NCBI GenBank assembly: GCA_964407695.1
Contig: CAYOWQ010000001.1
Coordinates: forward strand, 1 to 64,000
DNA: 64,000 nt
DNA from: CAYOWQ01 sp964407695
GTDB lineage: Bacteria > Planctomycetota > Phycisphaerae > Phycisphaerales > SM1A02
Direction of reading: 5' to 3'
Shown here: positions 13,974 to 23,441 of the stretch, in pieces
Layout of the letters: every line of letters begins with the position of its first letter
How positions within the stretch are numbered: the first letter of the stretch is position 1
Translations under genes and position numbers: made by a program
The notes under the pieces: generated by a model
What the model saw: the letters and a program-made list of their open reading frames with translations, nothing else
What the model was told of the DNA's origin: nothing
Databases searched by the model: none

Positions 13974-16712
13974 ATGCTGAAGGTTTTGACGAGGTTTGCG
14001 TGCCTGGCGGCCCTGACGGCGGCCACCTGTGCCTGGGCCCAGCCGGGTCCGGAGGAAAAGGACAAAAAGCCGGAGTACCCGCCGTTTGATCAGGTGGTCA
14101 AGGACTACGAGAAGGTGGTCTCAACGGCGGATGGTTCATCGTCGCTGTACACGATCTGGATCAACAAGAAGAAGAACCAGATGCTGGCAGAGTTGAATCC
14201 GCAGTTTGAGAAGCAGAAGGTGTTCATTGCCACGTCGATCGCGGGCGGCAGCCCCCAGACCGGCTGGCAGTGGAAGGACCTGTACTGCTATTGGAAGCAG
14301 AATGACGACCAGCTCATGCTGATGGAGCCGAATCTTCTTCGCCAGGCGCGGGGCGGCAAGGAGGATGCCGAGCTTCGATCGAGCGTGGAGCGCACCTACT
14401 CCGACCGGCTGGTGACCAGTGTCAGGATTCTGACGTTTGGGCCGAGCCGCGGACCGGTCATCGACCTGGATGACCTGCTCATCAAGCGCAGCGCCATCTT
14501 CACCGATCGCGCAGGGAATTCAGACCTGGCGACGATCGGTAAGGTCCGGGCCTTTCCCCAGAACATCGAGATCCCGGTGACGATTCCGATGGGCGGTGGC
14601 GAGCTCACCACGATTCACTTCTCGATCAGCGTGATTCCCAAGACCGACTACAAGTCGCGCGAGGCCGACGAACGCATCGGCTACTTCCTCACGGTGTTCA
14701 AGGACTTCACCAAGAATGAGCCGGGCGGCAACCAGTTCACGCGATACATCAATCGCTGGAACCTGCAGAAGCGCGATCCCAGCCTGGCGCTGAGCCCGCC
14801 GACTGAACCGATCGTCTTCTATGTTGAGCACACGGTCCCGGTTCGTTATCGCCGCTACGTGCGAGACGGCATCCTGGAATGGAACAAGGCGTTCGAGAAG
14901 GTGGGCATCATTGACGCGGTCGAGGTGCGCCAGCAGGATGCCCAGACCGGCGCATTCATGGATATCGACCCTGAAGACGTCCGCTACAACTTCTTCCGTT
15001 GGATCTCAAGCGAACGCGCCTTTGCCATGGGCCCAAGCCGCGTGAACCCCGAGACGGGCGAGATCCTCGACGCCGACATCATCTTCGACGATTCAATGCT
15101 GAAGAACTACGCTCTGCAGTATCAGGCGATGGTGGCCGCATACGGGCTGAACGGCATGACCCCGGGGGCCATGGAGTTCATGAACGACCGGCCGCTCTGG
15201 AATCCGATCGAGCGCTATGAAGAACGCAATCCGGCGCGCGACGAGATTCTCAACAATTCCAAGCTCTCCCCCGAGGAAAAGGCCGACCTGCTGGGCGATC
15301 CAGCTCCAGAGGACCATCCGAGACTGATGAGCCGCGTCGTGCAGCAGAACCTGTACTGCTCCTGCGGCCAGGGCATGGCGATGGAAATGAATCTCGGGAA
15401 CCTGGCGTTGCAGTTGATGTTCGACCATCTGCTCGCGCCGGGCGGTGATGAGAAGGCTCCGCTGATCGACGGCGTGCCGGAGGATTATCTCGGCACGATC
15501 CTGAAATACATCACCTGCCACGAAGTCGGCCATACCCTCGGCCTGCGCCACAACTTCAAGGCGTCGAGCTGGCTTTCGGTCGATGAATATACGAATCGCC
15601 GCGGCGTGCCGAGCGTGGGCAGCGTGATGGATTACGTGCCGATCTACATTCCGCCAACACCGGAGGGCAAGCGCGGCGACTGGATGCCGAGCACCATCGG
15701 TCCGTATGACTACTGGGCCATTGAGTTTGGCTACGGCTTCGACGATGCCAAGCGCGGCGACCTTTTGAAGCGGGTGTCGGAACGCGAGCTTCAGTTCGCG
15801 ACCGACGAAGACACCGTCGGCCCCGACCCGCTGGTGGCGCGCTGGGACCTCGGCGCTGAACCGCTGGACTGGAGTACTGCGCGCCTGAATCTCGTGAAGA
15901 CGCTTCGCGACAAGCTGCTTGAGAAGGGTGTAAAGGACGGCGAATCGTGGCATCTGCTCCGCAAGGCGTATGAGCAACTGCTGGGCGAGCAGTTGAACGC
16001 CCTTTCGACGGCGTCGCGATATCTCGGCGGCGTCTACGTGAATCGCGACCGCAAGGGTGACCCCAACGGTCGAGATCCGCTGGTGCCTGTCGAGGCTGAA
16101 AAGCAGCGCAAAGCACTGGCCTTCATCATCGAGAACTCGTTCAACGACTCCTCGTTCGATCTGCGACCCGAGATTCTGTCCAAGCTGGCGACGGACAAGA
16201 ATCGCCACTGGGGTAACATCGGTTCGGCCGACGAGGCGTTTTCGATCACCGGCCGCGTGGCCCAGATTCAGGCGTTCGCCATGTTGTTCCTGATGAACGG
16301 CGACACCCTGAACAGGATCTACGACAACGAGATTCGCACGCCCGCTGACAAGGATGCGCTGACGTTGCCCGAGCTGTTCAGCGCGGTCACCAAGAATGCC
16401 TTTGCCGATCTCGACGGATCGCTCGACGGCACGTCGTACAGCAATCGCAAGCCGATGATCTCGGAACTTCGTCGGAACCTGCAGATGGAGCTGTGCAACC
16501 GGCTGATCGACCTGTCACTGCGCCCGGCGCGACTGCCACAGCCTGTGCCGACGCTGGCGACCTATCACCTTCGCCAGCTCGACGAGAAGCTGAAGAAGCT
16601 GATCGAGAAGTTGCCATCAGGTCAGATTGATGATTACACGAGATCACACCTGACTGAAATGCACACTCAAGTCGAGAAGGCGCTCAACGCCATCAAGACA
16701 GAGCCGCTCTGA
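13974..16712 (+). CDS. Secreted zinc-dependent metalloprotease (DUF5117/metzincin-like)
   Basis: 912 residues. A signal peptide ends in 'AATCAWA' before 'QPGPEE'. The zinc site 'HEVGHTLGLRHN' begins at His516, the extended HExxHxxGxxH metzincin motif, followed downstream by a Met-containing 'SVMDYVP' turn, which would be the Met-turn. The N-terminal part resembles DUF5117 ('FIATSIAGGSPQTGWQWKD'), with a DUF5118-like region just after the signal. The architecture matches the large family of zinc metalloproteases in Planctomycetes and Bacteroidetes, probably envelope or extracellular peptidases. A well-formed terminator follows 21 bases after the stop. Neighbours give no further clue to its substrate. 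Confidence 0.88.
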   Translation: MLKVLTRFACLAALTAATCAWAQPGPEEKDKKPEYPPFDQVVKDYEKVVSTADGSSSLYTIWINKKKNQMLAELNPQFEKQKVFIATSIAGGSPQTGWQWKDLYCYWKQNDDQLMLMEPNLLRQARGGKEDAELRSSVERTYSDRLVTSVRILTFGPSRGPVIDLDDLLIKRSAIFTDRAGNSDLATIGKVRAFPQNIEIPVTIPMGGGELTTIHFSISVIPKTDYKSREADERIGYFLTVFKDFTKNEPGGNQFTRYINRWNLQKRDPSLALSPPTEPIVFYVEHTVPVRYRRYVRDGILEWNKAFEKVGIIDAVEVRQQDAQTGAFMDIDPEDVRYNFFRWISSERAFAMGPSRVNPETGEILDADIIFDDSMLKNYALQYQAMVAAYGLNGMTPGAMEFMNDRPLWNPIERYEERNPARDEILNNSKLSPEEKADLLGDPAPEDHPRLMSRVVQQNLYCSCGQGMAMEMNLGNLALQLMFDHLLAPGGDEKAPLIDGVPEDYLGTILKYITCHEVGHTLGLRHNFKASSWLSVDEYTNRRGVPSVGSVMDYVPIYIPPTPEGKRGDWMPSTIGPYDYWAIEFGYGFDDAKRGDLLKRVSERELQFATDEDTVGPDPLVARWDLGAEPLDWSTARLNLVKTLRDKLLEKGVKDGESWHLLRKAYEQLLGEQLNALSTASRYLGGVYVNRDRKGDPNGRDPLVPVEAEKQRKALAFIIENSFNDSSFDLRPEILSKLATDKNRHWGNIGSADEAFSITGRVAQIQAFAMLFLMNGDTLNRIYDNEIRTPADKDALTLPELFSAVTKNAFADLDGSLDGTSYSNRKPMISELRRNLQMELCNRLIDLSLRPARLPQPVPTLATYHLRQLDEKLKKLIEKLPSGQIDDYTRSHLTEMHTQVEKALNAIKTEPL

Positions 16713-16733
16713 TTCGGACCGAATCAATGCAAC

Positions 16734-16764
16734 ACAAGGGAGGGCCGAACCGGCCCTCCCTTGT
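16734..16764. terminator. Bidirectional intrinsic terminator between convergent genes
   Basis: A perfect 14-base stem (16734-16747 with 16751-16764, arm ACAAGGGAGGGCCG) encloses a three-base loop. It lies between the metalloprotease gene and the convergent lipoprotein gene. The AACA and TTGTTC flanks are only modestly AT-rich, but the stem and position make a shared terminator very likely. Confidence 0.8.
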
Positions 16765-16787
16765 TCAATTGCAGGTGAATCTCGCCG

Positions 16788-17012
16788 TCACTTCTTCTTG
16801 GTGCTCGATGTGGATCGTTGATTCCAGATGCTCTTGTCGACGTCCTCGTCCTTCAGGTTCGGTTCGTAGATGTCGTAGTTCTCCGCGGCCGGACCCTTGG
16901 CATTCACGACCCGGCGATAACACCCGCTCTCCAATATGGCCACCAGCGACGGAGCCAGAAGCAGGAGGATCAACTTGCCGATACGAACCGAAACCAGGCG
17001 ACGGTAGCTCAT
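16788..17012 (-). CDS. Small lipoprotein
   Basis: 74 residues from the ATG at 17012. The N-terminus is basic, followed by a hydrophobic run 'KLILLLLAPSLVAI' and a lipobox-like 'LESGC', predicting lipidation of the Cys and export by Sec. The mature part is short, charged and probably unstructured, ending in 'TSSTKKK'. A longer frame starting at 17147 would add 45 residues and overlap the STAS gene, so I prefer the lipoprotein start. Function unknown. Confidence 0.65.
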   Translation of the reverse strand: MSYRRLVSVRIGKLILLLLAPSLVAILESGCYRRVVNAKGPAAENYDIYEPNLKDEDVDKSIWNQRSTSSTKKK

Positions 17013-17085
17013 GGGACCGGAATGGTATCCCGACTCCCCGTGGAATTGGAAGGTGCCCAGGCCTGCTTCCCGCCGGAAGCCGGCG

Positions 17086-17481
17086 TCAGCCGCGAATCGC
17101 GGCGGCCAGCGTCTGGGGCGAGTCCACGATCGTAAATACCCGGTCAAGTCGCATCATGCCGAAAAGTTCGACAAGGTGCTGGCAGAGACCGAAGGCAATG
17201 CAACGGCCGCCGGCCTTCAGAACCTGATTGCGGATCTCGATGCAGAGTCCTAGCCCCATGCTCGACATGGCGCATACCGCGGAGAGATCAAGAACCACGA
17301 CCCCCGACGGTCCCTCGTGCTCAACGAGCTTGCGAAAGATGGCCCCCGCGGCCATGGGCGCCTCAGCCTGACCAAGCGCTGGGGCCACGAATCGAATGGT
17401 GAGCACGTTTTCGGCGACAGAAAACTCGACGAGATCACTCACGTCGATGTCGGCGTCGCTCTTGATAATGGGCCGCTGCAT
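17086..17481 (-). CDS. STAS-domain protein (anti-anti-sigma factor type)
   Basis: A 131-residue stand-alone STAS domain. Recognisable blocks are 'GVVVLDLSAVCAMSSMGLGL', where the Ser before MGLG occupies the position phosphorylated in SpoIIAA/RsbV-type proteins, and 'KAGGRCIAFGLCQHLVELFG'. Such proteins bind anti-sigma kinases in their unphosphorylated form and so release a sigma factor. No serine kinase or phosphatase partner lies beside it. It is upstream of the small lipoprotein on the same strand with a 73-base gap. Confidence 0.85.
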   Translation of the reverse strand: MQRPIIKSDADIDVSDLVEFSVAENVLTIRFVAPALGQAEAPMAAGAIFRKLVEHEGPSGVVVLDLSAVCAMSSMGLGLCIEIRNQVLKAGGRCIAFGLCQHLVELFGMMRLDRVFTIVDSPQTLAAAIRG

Positions 17482-17596
17482 GTGATACGCATCGGCCGGA
17501 AGGGAGGTCGACTTTCGGACGAGGGTCCGAAAAAGGTAAATTTGAACGGTTGCAGGCTACCAAACAGGCTCCGGCAGGCAACCCACAAAATCGCCG

Positions 17597-19075
17597 CTAG
17601 GGCGACACAGGATTCTGGGTCTGATCAGACTTGACCTGACCGGGCTCGACCGGAACGGCGACGTCTGGCCGCGAGGCTGCCTTTCTCCTCTCCACCCATT
17701 CGATGGGGACGTTGTTGATCCTGACCACCTCGCCCCAGTATTCCTGGTTCCCGCCGTAGATGCTGTTCTCAGCCATCACGGCGCTCGGTGTGAGGATCAC
17801 GTCGGCGGAGGTGAGGCCTTCGGGAACGTCTCCGTAGCGAACGTTTCCCATGATACCGAAGCCCGGCAGGTTGTCAGCTTTTTCGTACTGACCTCGGCCG
17901 ATCTGCAACGGTCCGTCACTCAACATGATTGCGATTCGGAAGTAGAGCGATGTCGGGCACGAGAACTTCTTGAATCCACTGGTGACCCTGATGCTGTCGT
18001 CGTGTTGATAGAGGATCAACTTGAAGTCCTGGAGCGATGCCCAGACAGCTTCTCGAAGAGCGGGGCTGGTGATGGGGTGGCTGGTGATGGGGAGATCTTC
18101 CTCGACGGTAATGTCAATGGGTATCTCCATGTCGCAGTGATACATATGGCTGGTTCGCGGAACGTCGGAGGGATTCCCCGATTTGCTGAGATCAACCTCT
18201 GCGATCAGATGCGCGACGATCGTTGCCTTTCCGAGCGGAGGAATGGCTGACCAGGTCAGTGATCCCCCGGATCGATGGCTGAAAGCGGTTCGGATTCTTG
18301 GAGGAATTCGTCTGCGAACGGTCTTCGACTTCCTGAGGGTCATCTTGTTCCGGGAGAGCTGGGGATGATGAAAGCTCAGTTCGATCTGGAAGGCCAGCTG
18401 CGTTCGTGTGCCCATGCGCTGAACCGAAGAGGCAAAATCAATTTCGTAGTGAATTGCTTCGCCCTGTCGGACCTCTGGAGCGAGTGTGATGACGACGGGA
18501 TCCTGCAATGCCGTCCGAACGTATCGCGTCGCAATAGAGTCATCGACGAGTCCGTGTTGCCATGCGGTTTCAACGATATCGCCGAAGGCGGGCTGCCACA
18601 GCAATTCTGAGTCGGCCTGGCGCGCCAATACCCACTCGACAAATGGCGCAAGCGCCTGCGTGCTGAGCTTTCGGGCCTCGATGCGCCGCTGGATCTCCTT
18701 CGCGGCGGGAACATTCTCCGCCGAATCCGAAATGAGATCCTGCCGCAGCCACCACATCGGCTTCCATTGAACAAGTTGAATTGACCGGATGTACTTCCGT
18801 ACGGGCGAGGTGAGCGGCATCACACCACCGGCGATGAGCAGAACGCCCAGCAACATCACAAGCGGCCGGCGATTGGGAATGCCACGTCGAATCGCGCGGG
18901 ACTTGGAAAGGCTTCGGCCGCACTCAGGGCATTGTGATGGAAGCGAGTCATGGCCTCGAAGATCGTGGCCGCAGGACCTGCAGAACGGCTCATTCCCGAT
19001 CAGGCGGCCGCGAATCCCGAAAAGAAGGAATGCCGCACCAAGGGTGATGAAGCTGACGGCAAGGGAGAGGATCAT
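17597..19075 (-). CDS. Membrane protein with N-terminal zinc ribbon and large unknown domain
   Basis: About 492 residues from the ATG at 19075; an in-frame TTG at 19123 is less likely. A helix at about 1-20 ('MILSLAVSFITLGAAFLLFG') is followed by a four-Cys ribbon ('CRSCGHDLRG', 'CPECGRSL'), then a second helix ('RPLVMLLGVLLIAGGVMPL') and a soluble domain of about 400 residues with no motif I recognise. By charge the ribbon faces the cytoplasm and the large domain the periplasm. It shares the ribbon-plus-helix plan with the genes at 9602 and 38036. Confidence 0.6.
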   Translation of the reverse strand: MILSLAVSFITLGAAFLLFGIRGRLIGNEPFCRSCGHDLRGHDSLPSQCPECGRSLSKSRAIRRGIPNRRPLVMLLGVLLIAGGVMPLTSPVRKYIRSIQLVQWKPMWWLRQDLISDSAENVPAAKEIQRRIEARKLSTQALAPFVEWVLARQADSELLWQPAFGDIVETAWQHGLVDDSIATRYVRTALQDPVVITLAPEVRQGEAIHYEIDFASSVQRMGTRTQLAFQIELSFHHPQLSRNKMTLRKSKTVRRRIPPRIRTAFSHRSGGSLTWSAIPPLGKATIVAHLIAEVDLSKSGNPSDVPRTSHMYHCDMEIPIDITVEEDLPITSHPITSPALREAVWASLQDFKLILYQHDDSIRVTSGFKKFSCPTSLYFRIAIMLSDGPLQIGRGQYEKADNLPGFGIMGNVRYGDVPEGLTSADVILTPSAVMAENSIYGGNQEYWGEVVRINNVPIEWVERRKAASRPDVAVPVEPGQVKSDQTQNPVSP

Positions 19076-19190
19076 GCGGGTGGCTGCAGCAGATGTGCTG
19101 TTGGTCAGTTGGCGGCCGAGCAAGTCGCCTAGGGAGAATTACGACCATCGGCCGCTGATCCTGCGCCCAATCTCAGACAAGATTCGGAAG

Positions 19191-19964
19191 TCAGCCCCTG
19201 CCAAGAATCTTCCGCACCCCGAAGATGGCCCCAACCGCAATCAAGACGCCAACCACCGCCCCGACGATCGTCCCGGCGCGGGCGGCCATGTCGCCTTCGC
19301 TCATTGGCTTGCTGCTCGATCGTACGGATTGGGCCTGGAGCGGACGAAAGGAATCCAACATCCAGTCGCGGGTCTGCGTCCAGCGATCCCAGTCTCCGGA
19401 AGGTGTGTAGAAATTCACCTGGATCAGGCGTGAGTCGGTAAAGATCCCCTTTGAGAGCCCCCGGATTTCACCGATCCCGGGAACCTTCATTTTCATGGGA
19501 AGCAGGTAGGTCCTGCTCGATGAATCAAACGCCGGCTTCTCGATCGACAGGCCGGAGACCATCCCGCGCGCATCCTGATTCAGGGTTGCGTTGGCCAGAT
19601 CATCGGGATTGAGCCCGCTCATGGCCGCGAGCAACTGTTTCATTTCGGACTCGCTGAGCGGTCCGGACTTGCCGTAATCGGAGTATGGAACAGTCTGCGT
19701 CAGGACATAGGGGTATTCGAACCAACGATTCTCGAACCCGGATTGAAATCCCGCGTCATAGTGTGCCTGCGCGAGCGCTGTGGGGGTCATGGCCTGCGAC
19801 ATCGTCGCCATCAGTGTGTCGTGAGGGATCTGACGCCAGCCATCGGGCAGTCCCAGCACATAGCCGCCCGACTCGCTTCGATGTTCGCCTGCCAGCGCGG
19901 CGGCCGTCGACCAAAGCAGTGCAATCACAAGGCAGGCGAGGATCGATTCCGGTCGCGATCTCAT
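19191..19964 (-). CDS. Secreted, C-terminally membrane-anchored protein of unknown function
   Basis: 257 residues. The ATG at 19964 has GGAG about seven bases upstream; an in-frame GTG lies at 19976. The N-terminus is a signal peptide ('LACLVIALLWSTAAALAG'). The domain after it ('GYVLGLPDGWRQIPHDT') resembles proteins that recognise a surface or lipid ligand, but I cannot name it. The end has one helix ('AGTIVGAVVGVLIAVGAIFG') and a basic tail, so the bulk sits outside the cytoplasmic membrane. It lies just upstream, in the same orientation, of the zinc-ribbon protein. Confidence 0.6.
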   Translation of the reverse strand: MRSRPESILACLVIALLWSTAAALAGEHRSESGGYVLGLPDGWRQIPHDTLMATMSQAMTPTALAQAHYDAGFQSGFENRWFEYPYVLTQTVPYSDYGKSGPLSESEMKQLLAAMSGLNPDDLANATLNQDARGMVSGLSIEKPAFDSSSRTYLLPMKMKVPGIGEIRGLSKGIFTDSRLIQVNFYTPSGDWDRWTQTRDWMLDSFRPLQAQSVRSSSKPMSEGDMAARAGTIVGAVVGVLIAVGAIFGVRKILGRG

Positions 19965-20013
19965 TGTGGTCTCCACGAGAGTGGCATGACAGTCGGGAGC
20001 AATACGCAGGCGA

Positions 20014-21360
20014 CTACACCCCCTTCAGCATCCGCTCCAGATAGTGAATATCGAAGTTGGCCGTCACGAACTGGTCCGCATCCATCAGCCGTCGATGCAG
20101 CGGAATCGTCGTTCGAATCGGTCCGATCTTGAATTCGTCCAGCGCGCCCTTCATCCGGGCAATCGCCTCATCGCGCGTCGCCCCGTGAACGATCAGCTTG
20201 CCGATCATCGAATCGTAATTCGGCGGAATGCGATAGCCCGGACGCACGTGGCTGTCGAGCCGGACTCCGGGCCCGCCCGGAACCTGAAACACCTCGACCA
20301 ACCCCGCCTGAGGCATGAAATTCCGATCCGGATCCTCGGCGTTGATCCGTGCTTCGATCGCGTGCCCCGTCACCTTGATGTGCTTCTGTTCGAACGGCAG
20401 CGGCTCGCCCGCGGCCACCTTGATCATCGTCTTCACGATGTCAATGCCGGTGATCATCTCAGTGACAGGGTGCTCAACCTGCACCCGTGTGTTCACCTCG
20501 AGCATGTAGAAGTTCTGTTTGCCATCCATCAGGAACTCGACGGTGGCCGCACCGGAATACTTCGCATTCCTCACCAGAGAAGCGGCGGCTGCGCACACCG
20601 CATCGCGCTTCTTCGGATCGACGCCCGGTGCCGGTGCTTCCTCGATCAACTTCTGATGCCGGCGCTGAGTCGTGCAATCGCGTTCGTAGAGATAGACGGC
20701 ATGGCCGTGCTTGTCGCCGATGACCTGCACCTCGAAATGCCGCGCGGCTTCCAGATACTTCTCGATGTACACAGTGCCGTTGCCAAACGCGGCGGTGGCC
20801 TCCTGTTTGGCCTGCTGAATTCCCTGGCGCAGGGCGGGCTCGTTGTGGGCCACACGCATACCACGGCCGCCGCCCCCCGCCGCCGCCTTCACGATGACCG
20901 GATAGCCGATCTCGGCCGCGATCCGGATGGCCTCATCCTCTTCCTCGATCGCTCCGTCGGAACCAGGGAAGATCGGCGTGCCGGTTTTCTTGGCGAGCTG
21001 TTTGCACGAGACCTTGTCGCCCAAGAGCGCCATTGCCTCGGGAGACGGGCCAATGAACTCGATCTGGCAATCGCGACAAACCTCGGCAAACTTGGCATTT
21101 TCGGCCAGGAAGCCGTAGCCGGGATGAATTGCGTCGACGTTGGCGATCTCGGCCGCGGAAATGATGCGGTCGATCTTCAGGTAGCTCTCTTTGGCCGGGC
21201 CCGGACCGATACAGATCGCTTCATCACAGAACTCGAGCCACGGTCCATCCTTGTCGGCCGTGGAATAGACGCAGACCGTTTCGATACCGAGTTCGCGGGC
21301 GGCACGAATGATGCGAAGGGCGATTTCGCCGCGGTTGGCAATAAGAATGCGGGAAAACAT
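20014..21360 (-). CDS. accC: Acetyl-CoA carboxylase, biotin carboxylase subunit
   Basis: 448 residues, normal for AccC. It carboxylates the biotin on AccB using ATP and bicarbonate, the first step of fatty-acid synthesis. Visible elements are the N-terminal 'RILIANRGEIALRIIRAA', the Gly-rich ATP loop 'KAAAGGGGRGMR', the ATP-grasp block 'ERDCTTQRRHQKLIEEAPAP', and 'EVNTRVQVEHPVTEM' with the catalytic Glu and Arg. I chose the ATG at 21360; a TTG at 21372 overlaps the accB stop. It directly follows accB and is co-transcribed with it. The carboxyltransferase genes accA and accD are not in the window. Confidence 0.97.
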   Translation of the reverse strand: MFSRILIANRGEIALRIIRAARELGIETVCVYSTADKDGPWLEFCDEAICIGPGPAKESYLKIDRIISAAEIANVDAIHPGYGFLAENAKFAEVCRDCQIEFIGPSPEAMALLGDKVSCKQLAKKTGTPIFPGSDGAIEEEDEAIRIAAEIGYPVIVKAAAGGGGRGMRVAHNEPALRQGIQQAKQEATAAFGNGTVYIEKYLEAARHFEVQVIGDKHGHAVYLYERDCTTQRRHQKLIEEAPAPGVDPKKRDAVCAAAASLVRNAKYSGAATVEFLMDGKQNFYMLEVNTRVQVEHPVTEMITGIDIVKTMIKVAAGEPLPFEQKHIKVTGHAIEARINAEDPDRNFMPQAGLVEVFQVPGGPGVRLDSHVRPGYRIPPNYDSMIGKLIVHGATRDEAIARMKGALDEFKIGPIRTTIPLHRRLMDADQFVTANFDIHYLERMLKGV

Positions 21361-21368
21361 GGTTGAGA

Positions 21369-21848
21369 TCAACTCGGACGAACGAGGAAGAGCCGCTGGC
21401 CGAACTCGACGGGCTGACCGTTCTTGATCAGCACGCGCTCGATCGTGCCGGATCGCTCAGCCTTGATCTCGTTGAAGATCTTCATCGCCTCGATGAGGCA
21501 CACGACGGTGTCGGGTCCGATCGAGCCACCAACGTTGACGAACGGCGGCTTTTCCGGGCTCGATGCAGAATAGAAGGTGCCCACCATCGGGCTCTCAATC
21601 GCCACGAGCCCGGCCTCGTCGCTTGGCGCAGTGCCGGCGGGTGGTGGCGCTGCGGCCGGCGCTGGCGATGGCTGGGCCGGTGCCGGAGCCATGGCGGGCG
21701 CGCTGTAGGCAAACTGCGGCTGCGAGAGGCCGGTGGGGCTGTTTCGCTTCAGTGACACCTGCTCCTGGCCGTCGCGAAGGTCGAGTTCGGTGAGATCGGC
21801 CTGGCCCATCAATCGAACCAGTTCCTTGAGTTTGCGAATGTCGATCAT
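21369..21848 (-). CDS. accB: Acetyl-CoA carboxylase, biotin carboxyl carrier protein
   Basis: 159 residues. The N-terminal helix ('IDIRKLKELVRLMGQADLTE') is followed by an Ala/Pro-rich flexible linker (about 50-80) and a biotinyl domain with 'EAMKIFNEIKAE', where the Lys of EAMK is biotinylated. It carries the carboxyl group between AccC and the carboxyltransferase. Its start overlaps the pepP stop by four bases and its stop lies eight bases before accC, so the three genes form a coupled operon. Confidence 0.96.
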   Translation of the reverse strand: MIDIRKLKELVRLMGQADLTELDLRDGQEQVSLKRNSPTGLSQPQFAYSAPAMAPAPAQPSPAPAAAPPPAGTAPSDEAGLVAIESPMVGTFYSASSPEKPPFVNVGGSIGPDTVVCLIEAMKIFNEIKAERSGTIERVLIKNGQPVEFGQRLFLVRPS

Positions 21849-23023
21849 GCATTGATCCTCTTGGGAGGCGCCGGGATCGGCGCGGTACAGAGATCGTGGG
21901 GATAGGAGGTGAGAACATCGTGGCCGGTCGGTGTGATCAGAACGTCGTCCTCAACCCGGGCGCCGCCCTTCCCCGGAAGGTAGATTCCGGGCTCGATCGT
22001 GATCACCATGCCCGGCTCGAGAATGCCTGACGATGACGTGGCCGAGACGAATGGGTCTTCATGGATCTCAAGCCCGATACCGTGGCCGACGCCATGGAGG
22101 AAGGCGTCGCCAAATCCGGCGCCTTCTATCACCGCCCTGGCAGCTCGATCGACGTCCTCGCACCGAACACCAGGACGACACGCTTTGATGGCCTCGGCCT
22201 GAGCTTCAAGCACAATGTCGAAGATCTCCACCATCTCATCCGGCGGATCGCCGATGGTGATGGTGCGTGTCACATCGCAGCAGTAGCCATGGAGAAGGCA
22301 GCCGGAGTCGACAAGCAAAAGGTGATCGGTCTGGATCGGGCTGAGTGTCGAAACACCATGGACGAGCCCCGCCGACGGGCCGCTCAGCAACATGGTCGGA
22401 AAACTGGTTCCTTGCCCGCCGAGCCGGCGCATATGGAACTCAAGTCGGCCCACCGCTTCCAATTCCGGCATGCCCGGTGAGATTTCAGCGAGGAGCGAGG
22501 CAAGAGCCTCGTGTTGCACGCGAATCGCACGGCGAATGCACTCAATTTCCACCTCGTCCTTGATTCGGCGCATTGCGCTGACCAACCCATGCGTCGGTAC
22601 GAGGTGCGTCTCCCCCATCGCGGCGGCGAGTCGATTGCAGGTCGAGAGAGTGAGGTGTTCGCCCTGGATGCCGACCCGGCGGAGCGAGAGATCCTTCACC
22701 AGGGGAGCAAGGCTGTCGGCGAGGCGGTGGCGAACCCCAGTGATCAGCGAGAGTCCGGGCTCTCCGGACCATGGCTGAAGATACGCCTCAAACCGAGGGT
22801 CGGTGATCAGAGTTGTGGTCTTTGGGGTAAGCAGGAGATATGCGTCGTGCCCCGGGGTCGCGGTGAGGTAGCGGATGTCTCGTTCGTTCGTAACCAGCAG
22901 CGCATCAATTCCTGCAGTTGAGAGTCGTTCGCAAAGGCGAATGCGGCGCGCTGTGGCGGCCGATCTGAGGGTCGACGGTGCGAGTTCGATAGGCGGGGCG
23001 ACAGCCACCCTCGCATTATACAT
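21845..23023 (-). CDS. Xaa-Pro aminopeptidase family (M24)
   Basis: 392 residues in two parts: an N-terminal creatinase-like domain ('GIDALLVTNERDIRYLT') and a C-terminal pita-bread catalytic domain. All five metal ligands can be seen: Asp in 'LLVDSGCL', Asp in 'CCDVTRT', His in 'GVGHGIGLEIHE', Glu in 'TIEPGIYLP', and Glu in 'ARVEDDVLI'. It should remove N-terminal residues ahead of proline. pepP/pepQ-type genes often precede accBC, as here. The first codons contain a TATAAT hexamer at 23011-23016 on the coding strand, so the true start might instead be a GTG at residue 6 or later. Confidence 0.9.
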   Translation of the reverse strand: MYNARVAVAPPIELAPSTLRSAATARRIRLCERLSTAGIDALLVTNERDIRYLTATPGHDAYLLLTPKTTTLITDPRFEAYLQPWSGEPGLSLITGVRHRLADSLAPLVKDLSLRRVGIQGEHLTLSTCNRLAAAMGETHLVPTHGLVSAMRRIKDEVEIECIRRAIRVQHEALASLLAEISPGMPELEAVGRLEFHMRRLGGQGTSFPTMLLSGPSAGLVHGVSTLSPIQTDHLLLVDSGCLLHGYCCDVTRTITIGDPPDEMVEIFDIVLEAQAEAIKACRPGVRCEDVDRAARAVIEGAGFGDAFLHGVGHGIGLEIHEDPFVSATSSSGILEPGMVITIEPGIYLPGKGGARVEDDVLITPTGHDVLTSYPHDLCTAPIPAPPKRINA

Positions 23024-23075
23024 TCGGTGTCGATTTTGGGTCTTCCGGGTCCGAACCTGCTGCGATCACGCGCGA

Positions 23076-23441
23076 TCAGGAGTGATCGTGAAATTCGTCC
23101 AGCTCGGTGGCCGCCAGCTTGTCCATGTCTTGGAGCATGGAGCGGGTATCGTTGATAGCCCGCTCGATCGAGCTCAGCCCGGTCACGCACTTAATGGGGT
23201 CGATCCTGCCGAGTTCAACAAGCTTGGCTTCGATCTGGGCCCTGCCCTCAAGGAGCTGGCTCAGCACGTGAGAAGCGGAGCGACGAACCAAGGCTGGTTC
23301 GTCGAGCGTCGGGCGGCAGATATTGGTCACCATCATCCAGGTCTCATGGCTGGACGCGACAAGCCACGGGCGGCCATCCACGTCCGGCAGGTCAAGGGAT
23401 CTCGAAGGGGGGATGATCCCATGGTCGAGGGCCGGAGGCAA
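23076..23441 (-). CDS. Small uncharacterised protein upstream of pepP
   Basis: About 121 residues starting at TTG (23439-23441), supported by a GGAGG four to five bases upstream on the minus strand. It has no signal peptide. The C-terminal half is helical and acidic, with heptad-like spacing ('SSIERAINDTRSMLQDMDKL'). I do not recognise it. It lies 52 bases upstream of pepP in the same direction and could be the first gene of the pepP-accB-accC transcript. An overlapping frame on the other strand looks like a shadow. Confidence 0.5.
   Translation of the reverse strand: MPPALDHGIIPPSRSLDLPDVDGRPWLVASSHETWMMVTNICRPTLDEPALVRRSASHVLSQLLEGRAQIEAKLVELGRIDPIKCVTGLSSIERAINDTRSMLQDMDKLAATELDEFHDHS

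Noticed and set aside
15093..16208. 371-codon minus-strand frame opposite the metalloprotease
   Set aside because: Shadow of a gene with signal peptide and HExxH motif.
20044..21366. 440-codon plus-strand frame opposite accC
   Set aside because: Antisense of a conserved biotin carboxylase; low-complexity, His/Arg/Leu-rich translation.
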